Of a stretch of DNA of 64,000 nucleotides, positions 10,376-20,878 are shown piece by piece (positions within the stretch are counted from its first letter, which is position 1; the number at the start of each line of letters is the position of its first letter). The stretch spans positions 62,001 to 126,000 of the forward strand of contig JAPDRO010000025.1 of assembly GCA_030247885.1 (NCBI GenBank), in the 5' to 3' direction. Origin of the DNA: Taxawa tesnikishii (nom. ined.) (taxonomy: Eukaryota > Ascomycota > Dothideomycetes > Dothideales). The notes beneath the pieces were generated by a model. That model was not told where the DNA came from. It saw only the letters and a list, made by a program, of their open reading frames with translations, and made no database searches. A program made the translations under genes and the position numbers.

Positions 10376-11995
10376 GATGGATGATCTTGCGCAAGGAAGG
10401 ACAAAAGGAAAGTATTGATGAAAAGACCACGAGGGGTACGGACAAATGAGTGTGACAATGAAAGGATTTGAGTAGATCTCGAGAGTTTTTATAAAGACAC
10501 TTACATTGTTCAACAGCCAAGGATCTTTTGCTCGTCGCGTAGTCGCAACGCATGATAATAATGCTTGTCCAAGACTAGCGCAACACGAATAAGCAACACC
10601 AGAACTGGTGGTTCTACAATGAGCGGTGCAATTGGTGGCATTGTCGCGACTGGATAATGGGCTCTCCAATACGAGAATCTCGGTCCCATGAGGCCGTCTT
10701 GTCTTCCGATGGGGTCTTGGTAAATCAGTAAACACGACGTGAAGTGGAGAACACACAAGACTATTTTGACTGTATGCGGTTAGGAAGGGGAAAATTTTGA
10801 TCTAATCTGATCCCTACTTCAATATTCGATGATAAGATAATCTTGGCTCGAAGGATCAACTTACATCTAGCCCGCTCTACTGTGCAACATCCTGACTCGA
10901 TGTGTTCCTTGGAAGACCTCCGATGCCGCTCTTGGAAGCGAATGTTGCTTATGCCCGGTCAGAACGTCAAGTTCTAACCGGATCATGATGGCAGAAGTGC
11001 CCCTGTCGGCTTGTCTGTCAGAGATCCCGTGTTGACCGCAGGATTGCTTCGACATCATTTATTTTTCCATTGCTAGGCCGAAAGCCTTTCCGCAAGCCTG
11101 CTTCTCTTCTCACCTTCTTGGTGTCGTGCGAGTACGATTCCACTTCAGTCAGCTTCTTGCCAAGTGCGCCATGGACTACTGGGCGCATGTCCAGTTCCTT
11201 GGCGTGGTTCGGGTTCCGTCCATGTTCAGTCAGTCAGCTTAGGCGGTACGCCTTGAAGTTGGCGATGAACCCGTCCAGGGTATATCCGCTTCTGACGCAA
11301 CAGTCCTAATGCCGAGTTCTCACAATATCCTTGTGTCGGTGCCGGAGCACGCCAGTGCCAGGGAAACATGCCGTGGGTGACTTCGTCAGTTGGGCTCCTC
11401 CAGCGCGAAGCCGCCAAAAGTTCCGAAGAAATCCCACTCGTTTCGCAATCGAGGGGTTTCCATCGAATACTGCACTCCCACGGCTCAGTTCTGAGACAAT
11501 ATGAGATAGGAACTCTGGATTCTGAAGGAATTCATCTCGGAGGTGTCCCGACTTCTCGTGGTTTTTTGTCATGTATCGGACGGACATCACATCACGCTGG
11601 TGCTTACCGTCTCTGTGACTATGACAACCTAGCTGACGATATATACGACCTCAACTTCCCGGCCATTGAACGATCCACAGCATCATGAGAGTTCAGTCAG
11701 TGCATGTAAACACCCTGCACGCAAAAATGCGCCTATCGGTCGCATCTTCAAGGGAGATGTCACACAAGCCTGACCTCGCGCGGTGATTCATTCCATCTCA
11801 CTGTCAGTGTCATTCAGCTCAAAACTGTCTGGGATCTCAACACGGACTATCCGCTCAGCTGATCATCACGCAGCTCAGTGTTGCTCAACGCTCAACCCAG
11901 AACAGCGCTTAATCCGCAGCAGTACAGCAAGACAGCGGCACGAAGCATATGTTCATCTCTGCCGAGACTGCCATGGTTTCGAGACCAGAACAATC
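10376..11995. other. Intergenic, siderophore transporter promoter
   Basis: 1.6 kb between the start of the siderophore transporter and the 3' end of the next minus-strand gene. It contains a GATA cluster (listed separately). Short frames at 11306-11688 on both strands overlap each other and show no recognisable domain; I do not call them. Confidence 0.6.
10805..10842. promoter_or_regulatory. GATA-factor site cluster upstream of siderophore transporter
   Basis: ATCTGATCC at 10805-10813 and GATAAGATAATC at 10831-10842, about 430-465 bp before the transporter ATG. The first matches seven of nine positions of the ATCWGATAA element bound by SreA-type iron-responsive GATA repressors; the second contains two overlapping GATA cores. 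Function is inferred from the gene downstream. Confidence 0.5.
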
Positions 11996-13042
11996 TCAGT
12001 GCCACGTATTATCGCCACCCCACTTATTCGCCGGTTTTCTGCCCTTTCGCCCCGTCATAGCCATGTCAATCTGGTCCTCCATCGTAAGCCAGCCTTGCCG
12101 CTTTTCCACTATTGCCTCTGCAATGGCTTCCCGCCACTGCGACCACCAAACATCCAATGGATGACCCGAACCGGCGGCAGGTCCCTGTGAAGGAACGAAC
12201 GGCCATACCGACTTCAAAACCTCGTACCTGGTAGTCGGCCTGCCGACGGCCATGAGTTTGGACATGAACGACTCGCTCGAGCTCGCTTGCACTTCGACCT
12301 TGGAGTGCGTGACGGGGAAGTGGAGGGATACGCTGCCGGCGTAGTTGAGCGCTGCAGCGAGAGTGCGGAGGCGGCCTTCTATGTACTCTGCATCGAAGTT
12401 CCTGACTTGGCGCTCGAGCACGAAACTATCGGTCGTTGTCAGTAATCACAAATTCTCAGGTACTTCCGGGAATGGTGTCTTCTTTGCTTACCTCTTGCGC
12501 ACCGATTGATCCGACCAAAACCGCTCCGTCCATGATGAGATGCCACCTAGTACGTGTGGCTCTGCGCTCTCTACCGCCTTGCCTCGGAACGCCGTCTCTC
12601 CTTTCTCGACAAGTTTGATGTAATTCAAGCGCTCCTGAGCCGGCCTCAAGAGGTATGCAGACAGGTTTATGCGGATGTCGAAGTCAGTCCTGCAACTACC
12701 CTGGTAGTCATGAGTGCCGAATATGCGCACTTCTAGACGCGGTGGTAGCGCGGCCTGACGGATCAGAAAGTTCTCCAGAGTTCGCGGGCTGTTGGCGACG
12801 CGGTTCAGGGATACCGTCCGCGTGACTTGGTCGCGAGAGAGGGTGGAGTCCGGTATGCAGTACTGGGAGTAGTCGAAAGATCCGGGTAACCAGCTTCCAG
12901 ATGACAGAGGCGCGGAAGATGCGGAAGCTGGATTGCGTATGGGGATCGCAGATGACTCGGGTCCTGAGTATGCTGGAAGGGCATCGTTGTCGTTGGTTCC
13001 GTCTTGGAGACGTCCGGCAACGGAACTGGTCTTTTCGCTCAT
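11996..13042 (-). CDS. Conserved fungal protein of unknown function
   Basis: Two exons on the minus strand, 13042-12492 and 12425-11996; the 66-nt intron (donor GTAAGC, phase 2) gives a continuous frame across 'VRKSFVLERQVRNFDAEY'. 326 residues, no frame break. I do not recognise a named domain. The middle contains 'RLEVRIFGTHDYQGSCRTDFDIRINLSAYL'-type alternation of hydrophobic and charged residues suggesting a beta-rich folded core, with an N-terminal 70-residue Ser/Pro-rich tail and a C-terminal basic tail ending at GRKGRKPANK. A conserved-looking Trp-rich patch 'DVWWSQWREAI' lies near residue 285. No signal peptide or membrane helix. Soluble, probably intracellular (inference). Confidence 0.72.
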
Positions 13043-13872
13043 TTTCGACAGTCAATCACAGCTAGAGATCCGGATTGAATGTCAAATGTTACTTTAGGAC
13101 ACGAGAGGATATATATCTGCCTGCCTAAGGAGAGTTTTGATTTCCTGTGCTGGCCGGTGGTAGGGTAGTCCCACCAGCTGAGCCATGAGGCTGTGCAAAT
13201 CCTACAGCGCCTCCAGGCAGCAGAGTAGAGGAGCCATTCTGACCTCGAGAGCGCAGCGTGGAATTGATATGGTGCTAGCCTGAACGACCATATTTCTATG
13301 ACACAGAGTACTACATCAGCGATGGCAGTGAAGAGTTGTACTGTCAGCTGTTTAGTAGTGTGGGTCTTCGGTCGTGAATATTGGCTGTATCTGCCATTGC
13401 AGCACGAACTCCAAGTCACGCCAGCCCTCACCGCCCTATCACTGTAGTCGCATACTGCGAGGGATATAGTCCCCATCCCGAGTCGGTGGAACTAAGTCTC
13501 ATCCAGCAACGGAAGGGTGAATTCCTACCATCAGATACAGGCAAGCATCCCGTTCGGACCTGCAATGTTTCGACTCAGTCGGACCATTACATCTGGCCAC
13601 ATGACCAAGCGAGCAGCAGAATATTGGCTCCATACAGTGCGTCAGCTACTTTGGTCCTTGAAGGGGAAGACGCATACATTTCACAACGAGATTGCGTGTG
13701 AGGAGACATGGATGTAGTGAACTCCTTCCCCGCAAGGATGTAAGATAGGATGTATGGCTTGGCGTACGTGATAATCTAATCTAATCAACGACTGAACTCG
13801 AGAATCTCTATTTGCATGTGAACTTTCTGCCGTCAGTCACACACAACTCATACCCCGACTCAACTACTTGCA
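13043..13872. other. Intergenic, divergent promoter region
   Basis: 830 bp separating the unknown minus-strand gene from RPC53. A run of AATCTAATCTAATC (13772-13785 region) is the only visible pattern. No supported gene. Confidence 0.55.
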
Positions 13873-15785
13873 ATGCCTCCAAAAGTCACGGCTCCAAGAG
13901 GCGGCGTCCGCCGTAGAGGTGGTAGGGGAGGTGCACAAGGAACGTCAGCTGCAGCTGGACCATCCGCGGATGCACCACCACCACCAGAATCGCAGCCGTC
14001 GCCCATCACGATCGCGTCGGCCACAGCTTCACCAGCGCCAGTCGTTCCTTCCATGACCGCTTCTCCCGCGCCAGCCACGCCCGGACCTTCGCGACCCACG
14101 CCAGGACCTTCAACACGGGGAGCGAAGAAACCAGTAGTCGGACCGAAATTCAGTGTCAGAAGAAGCAAGGAAGAGCGCGACAAGATCCAAGCCGGGATTG
14201 ATGCGCGGAAGGCCGAGGAGAAGAAAGCTGCGGAGAAGGCCGCCAGGTTTGGTAGGGGAAGAGGTGGGTATGATCGTGGAAGAGGCAGGGCGAGAGGTGG
14301 TTTTATGGGTGACAGAGGGGAGCGGAAGCTAGGTGCGGTTGCCATGGGGCCTCTGGGTGCTGGAACTGTGAGCTTCGACCCGAGCGCAGCCAGAAGAAGC
14401 GTGTACAGTGGAGGAGGTGGTGGTTTCGGAAGTGGCTATGGAGGTGGCGGAGGCGGGGGAGGAGGCGGTGGTGGTGGAGGGGCTGTCAAGCGTGAGGGTG
14501 GGGGCATAATCAAGCAAGAGGGCGCTGGAGACGTCGTGTACATCTCGAGTGACGAGGAGGCGGACCAAGGAGTCAGGAAGAATGTCGATTTCATCGACAT
14601 GACTGAAGACAACGAAGAAGGGCAGGCATCGTCATCTCAGGGCCTCGTACCGATCCGAGTCACCCGATTCGAGCACAGGGAAAGAACTACCGCCGTCGTT
14701 CAGGACAAGATGGCGGGAGAGGGAGGATCCTCGGGCCTACCCGCTGAAGAAGGAGGCGTGCAAAAGAACGCTGCAGGCAAAACACGGACACCTTCGCCAA
14801 CGGCGACACGCAAAGGAAAACAAAGAGCAAACGACGTGGAGATCTTGCGCGAAGGAGCCGCATGGCAAGGCAACTGGCGCGAAGGCGACGAAGAGCCACA
14901 AGTTTCCATCAAGCAGGAACCCAACGATGATGCAACTACTGACATACCCGAGTCGGTGCAAGCCGCCCAAAACATGGAGATCGAGGGACAGGCGCGGGCA
15001 AGCGTGATCAAAGAGCCCACATCATCACCAGAGTCGAAGCGCAAGACACGCGAGCAAACGCGCGCACGCAACAGGAACGGAATCCCGGAGCACCAGACGC
15101 AAGAAGAGAAGCGCGAGTGGGAGATCCGTAACTACGACCTCCGCGTCCTGGCCGACGAACTTGGCGACATCCCCGTCTCGAACGCACAGGCACAGGCACA
15201 GGTCGACGGACAGGGCGATACAGAGATGCAGGAAGGGCAGCAAGGCGAATCTTCATCACAGCAACAGCAACAGTCCGAAAACTCCAAACGCGCCGACCGC
15301 GTCTACCTCTTCCAATTCCCACCCGTGCTTCCAGACCTATACGCCACGAACGCCGTGAAGCAGGAACCGCAGTCGCCTGAACTATCTCGGAGAGAAAAGG
15401 CAGGACCTGAAGCCATCAGTCTGGATTCCGTCCCCCCGCCTCCAGTTCGGAGGCGCGGACAGGCGGCACGACAACCGCACCCATCAAGATCGAAGCGGAT
15501 GGCGAACCGCGCGGTCCTCACCCGACCCTTGCGAGCGGCCGGGTGGGCAAGCTGCGCATCCACGCGAGCGGACGCGCGACGCTGGATTGGGGCGGCACGA
15601 GCTTGGAGATGACCATGGGCACGGATGTGCAGTTCCTGCAGGACGCGATCGTGGCGAGGATCAACGAAAGCATCAAGGAAGAGGACCAGGACGATGCCGA
15701 GGCTTTTGGTGGTGAGGTTATGGGATTGGGGCAGGTGAAAGGGAAGTTTGTTGTCACGCCGAATTGGGACGAGATTGTGGGTTAG
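13873..15785 (+). CDS. RPC53: RNA polymerase III subunit RPC4/C53 (one frame break)
   Basis: One exon of about 637 residues once a single frame break is allowed. The upstream frame runs from 13873; the conserved C terminus ('GKLRIHASGRATLDWGGTS', 'GKFVVTPNWDE') lies in the next frame to 15785. The switch fits loss of one C in the C6 run at 15432-15437; no GT-AG intron explains it. RPC4 pairs with RPC5/C37 in the TFIIF-like subcomplex of Pol III that acts in initiation and termination of tRNA and 5S genes. The N terminus has RGG-type repeats, a Lys/Glu helix and a 14-Gly run (coded at 14443-14484), then 'VYLFQFPPVLPDLY', a family signature. The long linker holds five psi-K-x-E sites and the SIM-like VVYISSDEE. 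Stop at 15783-15785. Convergent with the next gene, 205 bp away. Confidence 0.88.
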
Positions 15786-15990
15786 GGGAAAGACGTGGAT
15801 GAAGAGACGAAAAGCGGGAATGACGAAGAATTGTGGTGATATCTTAGCGGGGCATTTGCTGGCGTCTGGGATGACAGCTGTATCAAGAGCGCGGGCTATT
15901 CGGCTCCGGCTAGACGGGGTTTCTGTGATTAGAGGGATATCCTCACCGGCAAAGGGGCACCAGCGGAATAGAATACATTTGCATCCGCCT

Positions 15991-16723
15991 CTAGAGCGAC
16001 TCTCCACACTCCCTCCGAACGAAGTTCGCCGTCACCTCCGGCATCGACAAGAATGGACTATGCGCGGATTTGCACCTCGCCACCGCGAACCTGCCCCCAG
16101 GCTGGTTCACGAAACTCTCCTGCAGCCACACCGGGATCGCCTGGTCGGCCTCGCAGATCAGATAGCTCGAATCAATGTACTTCCACGCCGGGTACGTGAG
16201 CTTGGAGTGCATTGCTCCTTTGGAAATCGGCTTCAGCGTCTTCATTGCCTGCGCGGCGGCTTCGGGCGGACAGTCGGCGTAGAAGACCGTCTCCTCGTCC
16301 GAACACATGTATTCGGTGTCGCTGTGGTCGAGCATCATGGGCGCGGGTTTGCCGCCGATAACTGTGATGAGCGATTCCCCGCGTCGATGGCGAAGGCGCA
16401 CAGGTAGATTATGCGGATCACGCCCCGGTGCCGAGCTCGGCTTTGGAGACGCCGCGGCAGGCTTCGGTGCTGGGGATTCCGCCGTAGGAATGGGCGATTA
16501 CGACGACGTCTTGTCCTGAGTTGGCGGCGGAGAGGATGGAGGAGCGGATGGTCGAGACATCGGCGGAGAAGTCTGGGGGTGCGGGCTTGGTGTGCACGGA
16601 GGGGAGGGTGACGGCATTGACGGTGTAGCCGGCGGAGGTGAGCAGGTCGGTTAGAGGCGAGAAGTGTGTTGGGCTATGCCAGGCGCCGTGGACGAGGATG
16701 ATGGTTGGTTTGGTGAAGGCCAT
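15991..16723 (-). CDS. Alpha/beta hydrolase, AB_hydrolase_6 type (two frame breaks)
   Basis: Minus-strand single exon of about 244 residues after two corrections. Start at 16723: 'MAFTKPTIILVHGAWHSP' with the HGAW oxyanion turn. The nucleophile elbow is 'VVVIAHSYGG' near residue 85. The frame then breaks at the C4 runs 16423-16426 and 16377-16380 (plus-strand bases); adding one base to each joins the N-terminal frame to 'GESLITVIGGKPAPMM' and the C-terminal part, which carries the acid/His end of the triad around 'CKSAHSPFLSMPEVTANFV'. Small soluble esterase-like enzymes of this group are common in fungi and bacteria; substrate unknown. The two breaks have the same character as others in this window, so I read the gene as functional with base-calling errors, not a pseudogene. 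Confidence 0.8.
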
Positions 16724-17365
16724 GGTAGGAGCGCTGTAGAAAACTTGTTTGTTCCTGGCAACCGAAAGTGCGAAGGAGAGGATTGAGATTCGATTCAGGA
16801 CCTGCTCTGAGTTTCCCTAGAAATAGATTTCCAAACTCTCGTGAGGAAATATTGAGATTTGATTGATGGACTTGGCCCCATCTTTATAGGAAGATGGACA
16901 TGTCAGGGTAGGACAAGGCTCCCCATGTTCCCTCGGCTGCCCTAGATTGATTGGCCTTCAGGCCTCCCTTCCTTACTGAACCCTGGTTGGGGAAGCTGAG
17001 GCGTACACCCGAAGCGAGTCTGCACTCGGTAACGGCAAAGTGCAAGTTGAGCGTGCACAGCTCGGTACAGGTACGGGTACAGGTACGGGTACAGGTACGG
17101 GTACAGGTACAGGAACGGCTGGTCGTGGATCATGTTCGCTTTGCTCGCCGGTTCGCTCCCGACAACCCGGATTCGAAGCGCCAAGCTTTCCGATCTCACT
17201 CTCTCCAGCAATATGTAGACAATGACGTAGGGCTGAGTTCTGGACGCTCCGCTCCCCGTTTGGTTCTTTGTTGATATGCATGCCCCTCCCCTCTTGTGCT
17301 GGTGAACCGAACATTTTGATGTTGTGCTAGTCAACCCCCAGAGATTTATCCTTGCTTTCGCAATC
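16724..17365. other. Intergenic, divergent promoter region
   Basis: 642 bp between the hydrolase and the catalase-like gene, which diverge from it. It contains the 12-bp minisatellite at 17064-17113. No supported gene. Confidence 0.6.
17064..17113. repeat. Minisatellite, GGTACAGGTACG unit
   Basis: About four copies of a 12-bp unit built from alternating GGTACA and GGTACG hexamers, within the shared promoter of the hydrolase and the catalase-like gene. Confidence 0.85.
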
Positions 17366-18641
17366 ATGGCACAATCCGTTTCAGAGACTCTCAGCGAGGG
17401 ATGGAACTCGGTCAAGCGAGCCGTCTCCTCCGCACCACCAAACGATGCATACCTGGCTTGGGATGCAGAAGGCGTCGAGGTGGTGAAACCAGACGAGACG
17501 GAGAAAGCGAACCGCATAGCGGAAACCATGAACAAGATGCAGAAGCACAACTTCGATTAGGTACGCAGACCGTCCATCTCTCAACTGGACCTTACGGACT
17601 AATCGCCGTCAGCACCGCCATGCTTTCAGGGCCACTCACGTCAAGACCCAAGGCCTGGTCAAGGGAAGTTGACCGTGTCCCCGCATCTTCCATCCCATCT
17701 CCGCCAGGGCATGTTCGACACTCCGGGCAAGAGCTACCATGTTGCCGCTCGGTATGCAAACGAACCCATATGGCTTTCTGCAACCGGATCAAGCACCAGG
17801 TCCTCGTGGACTATCCATCAAAGTCTTCGGCGTACGAGGAGAGCGGCTTCAGGACTCGGACCCTTCCGTAACCACACAGGATTGGTTCTTCAACAACGCC
17901 CCGATGATCGAGCTCACAGACATCGACACTTGTCTCGACATCATGGCGCTGCGGGAGAAATACTTTGATAGCCCGACGAAGCTGCAGGCGGCCATCACGC
18001 TGAGGACCGATGCGCTCAAGCAAAACGCCCCTGGAATGCTGCCTAATACGGACATTATCTCGCATTCTTTCCTTACCCAGTCAGCCGTCCGCTTCGGCCA
18101 GTACTATGGACATGTCGCCTTGTTCCCAGCTCTGGACGAGATGAACAACAAGAGTAGCCGGAAGGTCAAGAGCGATCAGTCTCGTGAGGTTTTCTCGGAT
18201 TGGCTGATCGAGCACTTCAATGGCCAGGGTGCCAAGTACGATATCAAGGTAAAACACTCCAGTCGTGTCCCTTATCTCCCATCATTTACTCTGCCCTCTC
18301 TCCGTTTTTCCTGCTGACCACTCGCCCCGCAGATACAACTGGGTACTTCCCCAGAACATCACCCAACAGAGGATGCTAGCGTAGTCTGGGATGAAGCAAC
18401 AGCGCCTTACCAGAAGATCGGCACGCTTGAATTCCCACCGCAAGATGCTTTTACGCCTGAACGCAAGGCGTTCTGGGAAGATCGGATGTACCTCAGTCCT
18501 TGGAGGTGCCTCGCCGCTCACCAGCCTCTCGGGAGTATCAACCGCTTGCGAAAGATCGTTTACCAGCAGAGCAAGAAGCAGAGGGAGAAACTGAACGCCG
18601 TTCAAACGCATGATGTGGCCAGCGTTGACGAGATGCCCTAG
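17366..18641 (+). CDS. Catalase-superfamily heme protein (SrpA-like), with breaks
   Basis: Three exons: 17366-17560, 17613-18248 and 18333-18641; introns of 52 and 84 nt. The catalase fold is plain: 'HRHAFRATHVKTQGLVKG' (distal His region), 'AARYANEP', 'GPRGLSIKVFGV', 'TTQDWFFNNAPMIELTD', 'MLPNTDIISHSFLTQSA' and 'QPLGSINRLRKIVYQQS'. About 380 residues, shorter than true catalases, so more like the small catalase-related heme peroxidase branch than monofunctional catalase. The usual proximal RxxxY motif is not obvious. Oddities: exon 1 ends with an in-frame TAG (17558-17560) directly before donor GTACGC; one A appears missing at 17666-17667, and one T extra at 17775-17777. The two indels look like sequence errors; the TAG is a substitution and could be real. 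Confidence 0.75.
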
Positions 18642-18955
18642 TCACACATACGTCACTGTGCAGGGTGGCAGGGTGGGGAAGGGCTGTGGTCGGGTTTCGT
18701 ATGGTAAGTAATATCACAACAAGCACATCATGGCCCGCATTGTCGTCCGCCTCGTTCCGTTCCTCAATGACTTCCTTCCTGCATCCAGCTTTGCACTGCT
18801 ACCTCATCTCACCTCAATCAGGCTAGCTAGCCTTTCGAGGCATTTCAAAGGATCAAACTCTGTGATTGTCCGAACAGCTCAACCAGATCTTCCGCCCGGA
18901 CATTGTGGCAGAGCCACCGGTACACAAACTCGAGACTCTCACACATCCCTCACCA
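18642..18955. other. Intergenic
   Basis: Short spacer between two plus-strand genes. The HET frame is open upstream of 18956 to 18866 without an ATG; an additional upstream exon cannot be excluded. Confidence 0.5.
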
Positions 18956-20524
18956 ATGCATACGTTTCCAACCACCACTGCGGATGAGGCGGCCTGGACC
19001 GAATGGTGTGGCAGCCTTCGGCCAACGACCATCGTGCCGGCATCGGTGGAGACCAATAACCTACCGCTCCGGGTGGTATCCTGCGAAGCGCTAGCAGACA
19101 GATATGAGATCAGGTTTGAGCGACCGGAGGGTTGGGATTTTGCGATCATCTCTCATCGCTGGCTGTCGAACCCTGCATGGGAAGCAAGACACTCTCGACC
19201 TTATCCGGCATCAGGCAGGGTCATGGTCACTGCAGTCCGCAAAGAATCTCTCCTGGCACTTGCTCGACTGTGCTTGACCCTTGGTATCAAGAGCTTTTGG
19301 CTCGATTGCATATGTATTGACCAAAAGTCTCAGTTGGAAAAAACGCGAGAGATCCTCAACATGGGCAGTTACTATGCCAAGGCAGTGAGAACCTTGATCT
19401 TCCCATACGGCTTGGATGAGGTTGGACCGCCCCTCTTGCCCAACGGCGGAGCTCCTGTCTGGCACAGCCGGGCATGGACGTTACAAGAAGAAGTCATGGC
19501 AGGCGACAAGGCCATGTTTGTTTTGTACTTTTCGGAAGATCCGGGCGGTGAATGCAAGCACGAAGGCATTTTTCTTTCAACGTTAGGCAATGGAAACGCG
19601 GTCCAGAAATTCCAACACTTTGTCGACTCAGGCGCGCAGTCTCGCCAGCCGAAAAGTTGTTTACACCTGGTGCCTAGATCGAAGATGACGTCCTTCCGTA
19701 CCCTTTTTGCGTGCAACGTACTCACGGACCAGGATGCTCGTTCGGAAGCTTTGAGGACGTTACAATTCATGCAATCGCAGCACAATTGGACACTATGGTC
19801 GGCACTGAGAGAGATGTACCGACGTCAGGCCAGCCAGGAAGAAGACCTTGTATATGGGATACTGGGCCTCTTGGGAATCACACTTCCTCCATCGTCGGTC
19901 AGGTATGGTGTAGGTCTGCGTGGAGCGCTCGATCTGCTGGCAGAGGCCGTTCATGTTGACCAGAGACTGCTTCTCACTGTCGTCGAGTCCTACCATGGCA
20001 ACTTCATTGATGGGTACTGTTCTTTGCCGGCTTTCACCGACGAAAGTGCGGTCCCAGCTGCATTCATGATTCATTTGCGGACCTTAGGGACTGCTCAGTT
20101 CTCCGGTCACAGTGGAATGCACATCACCGCGCCTGCCATTACCGTGGACTGGATCCCGTCGATCGATGAGAGCAGTCACCTTAGCGAAGCAATGCAGGAG
20201 CCTGAGCAGGTATTGATAGATGTGCTGGAAGAGCGAGGAGCAATGGATCTCGGCTCCTTTTTCCAGCGCGGTCCGACTAGTTCGCGATCCGCCCAAGCAC
20301 TTGCCAAGATTGCTCCAGGCACTCCAGGCCTAGAACTTACACTCATCGCGGCTACCCAGGTTGACACACCACCTGCTGACATCTTCCGCAAGCGTGGGGT
20401 ACCAATAACGACGTTCTGCTGTCTCGTCTGCACCGATGGCGGCTCGGTCAAGCACAAGGTTGGGCTTGCCCTCGTAGCGGCCTCGCGGTACACATGGAAG
20501 ATGCAGAGGCACCTTGTAGCTTAG
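18956..20524 (+). CDS. HET-domain (heterokaryon incompatibility) protein
   Basis: Single exon, 522 residues from the ATG at 18956; no frame break. The HET domain covers about residues 65-215, with its three blocks visible: 'DFAIISHRWLS', 'FWLDCICIDQ' followed by 'MGSYYAKAVRTLIFPYG', and 'WHSRAWTLQEEV'. The family triggers cell death or growth arrest when genetically different hyphae fuse; filamentous fungi carry many copies, mostly without known partners. The C-terminal 300 residues have no recognised domain, so this is a HET-only architecture without ankyrin, NACHT or WD repeats. The frame extends 30 codons upstream without an ATG, so the start is the best available. It lies downstream of the catalase-like gene on the same strand; no functional link is evident. 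Confidence 0.87.
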   Translation: MHTFPTTTADEAAWTEWCGSLRPTTIVPASVETNNLPLRVVSCEALADRYEIRFERPEGWDFAIISHRWLSNPAWEARHSRPYPASGRVMVTAVRKESLLALARLCLTLGIKSFWLDCICIDQKSQLEKTREILNMGSYYAKAVRTLIFPYGLDEVGPPLLPNGGAPVWHSRAWTLQEEVMAGDKAMFVLYFSEDPGGECKHEGIFLSTLGNGNAVQKFQHFVDSGAQSRQPKSCLHLVPRSKMTSFRTLFACNVLTDQDARSEALRTLQFMQSQHNWTLWSALREMYRRQASQEEDLVYGILGLLGITLPPSSVRYGVGLRGALDLLAEAVHVDQRLLLTVVESYHGNFIDGYCSLPAFTDESAVPAAFMIHLRTLGTAQFSGHSGMHITAPAITVDWIPSIDESSHLSEAMQEPEQVLIDVLEERGAMDLGSFFQRGPTSSRSAQALAKIAPGTPGLELTLIAATQVDTPPADIFRKRGVPITTFCCLVCTDGGSVKHKVGLALVAASRYTWKMQRHLVA

Positions 20525-20878
20525 GATATTAACGCATCGCTTGCATGGACTTCGTTTCCGAAAAGATCATGCGCTGATGCCTTGAATTGTAATCTTACAT
20601 ACATAAGCCATTGCTTCCACGTTCAGCCATACCGCACAGCAGTCCTATTTGCTCACTCAGCTCGAAGCCGGTCCGCACAGGGGAACTCGGCGCGATCGAT
20701 GTTTCTGATATTCAAAGCCCAAACGAGTATACAATCATGGTGGCACGAAAAGCTAGGTAGATTTGGCGTTTTCTCGTGATATGGATATCTAGACGTACAT
20801 TCTACACAATTCCCTCGAGGGGGTCGCAATCTTTTAACCGCAGGGGTGGCACAGAGCCGTCAGATCCGCCCCATCCTC
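20525..20878. other. Intergenic, convergent 3' ends
   Basis: 354 bp between the 3' ends of the HET gene and the rhodopsin-domain gene. No gene or clear pattern. Confidence 0.6.

Noticed and set aside
11226-11688. Short frames on both strands upstream of the siderophore transporter
   Set aside because: They overlap one another, lack domain resemblance and show no plausible splice structure.
15340-15480. Intron to explain the RPC53 frame change
   Set aside because: No GT-AG pair of usable length gives both conserved frames; a missing C in the C6 run does.
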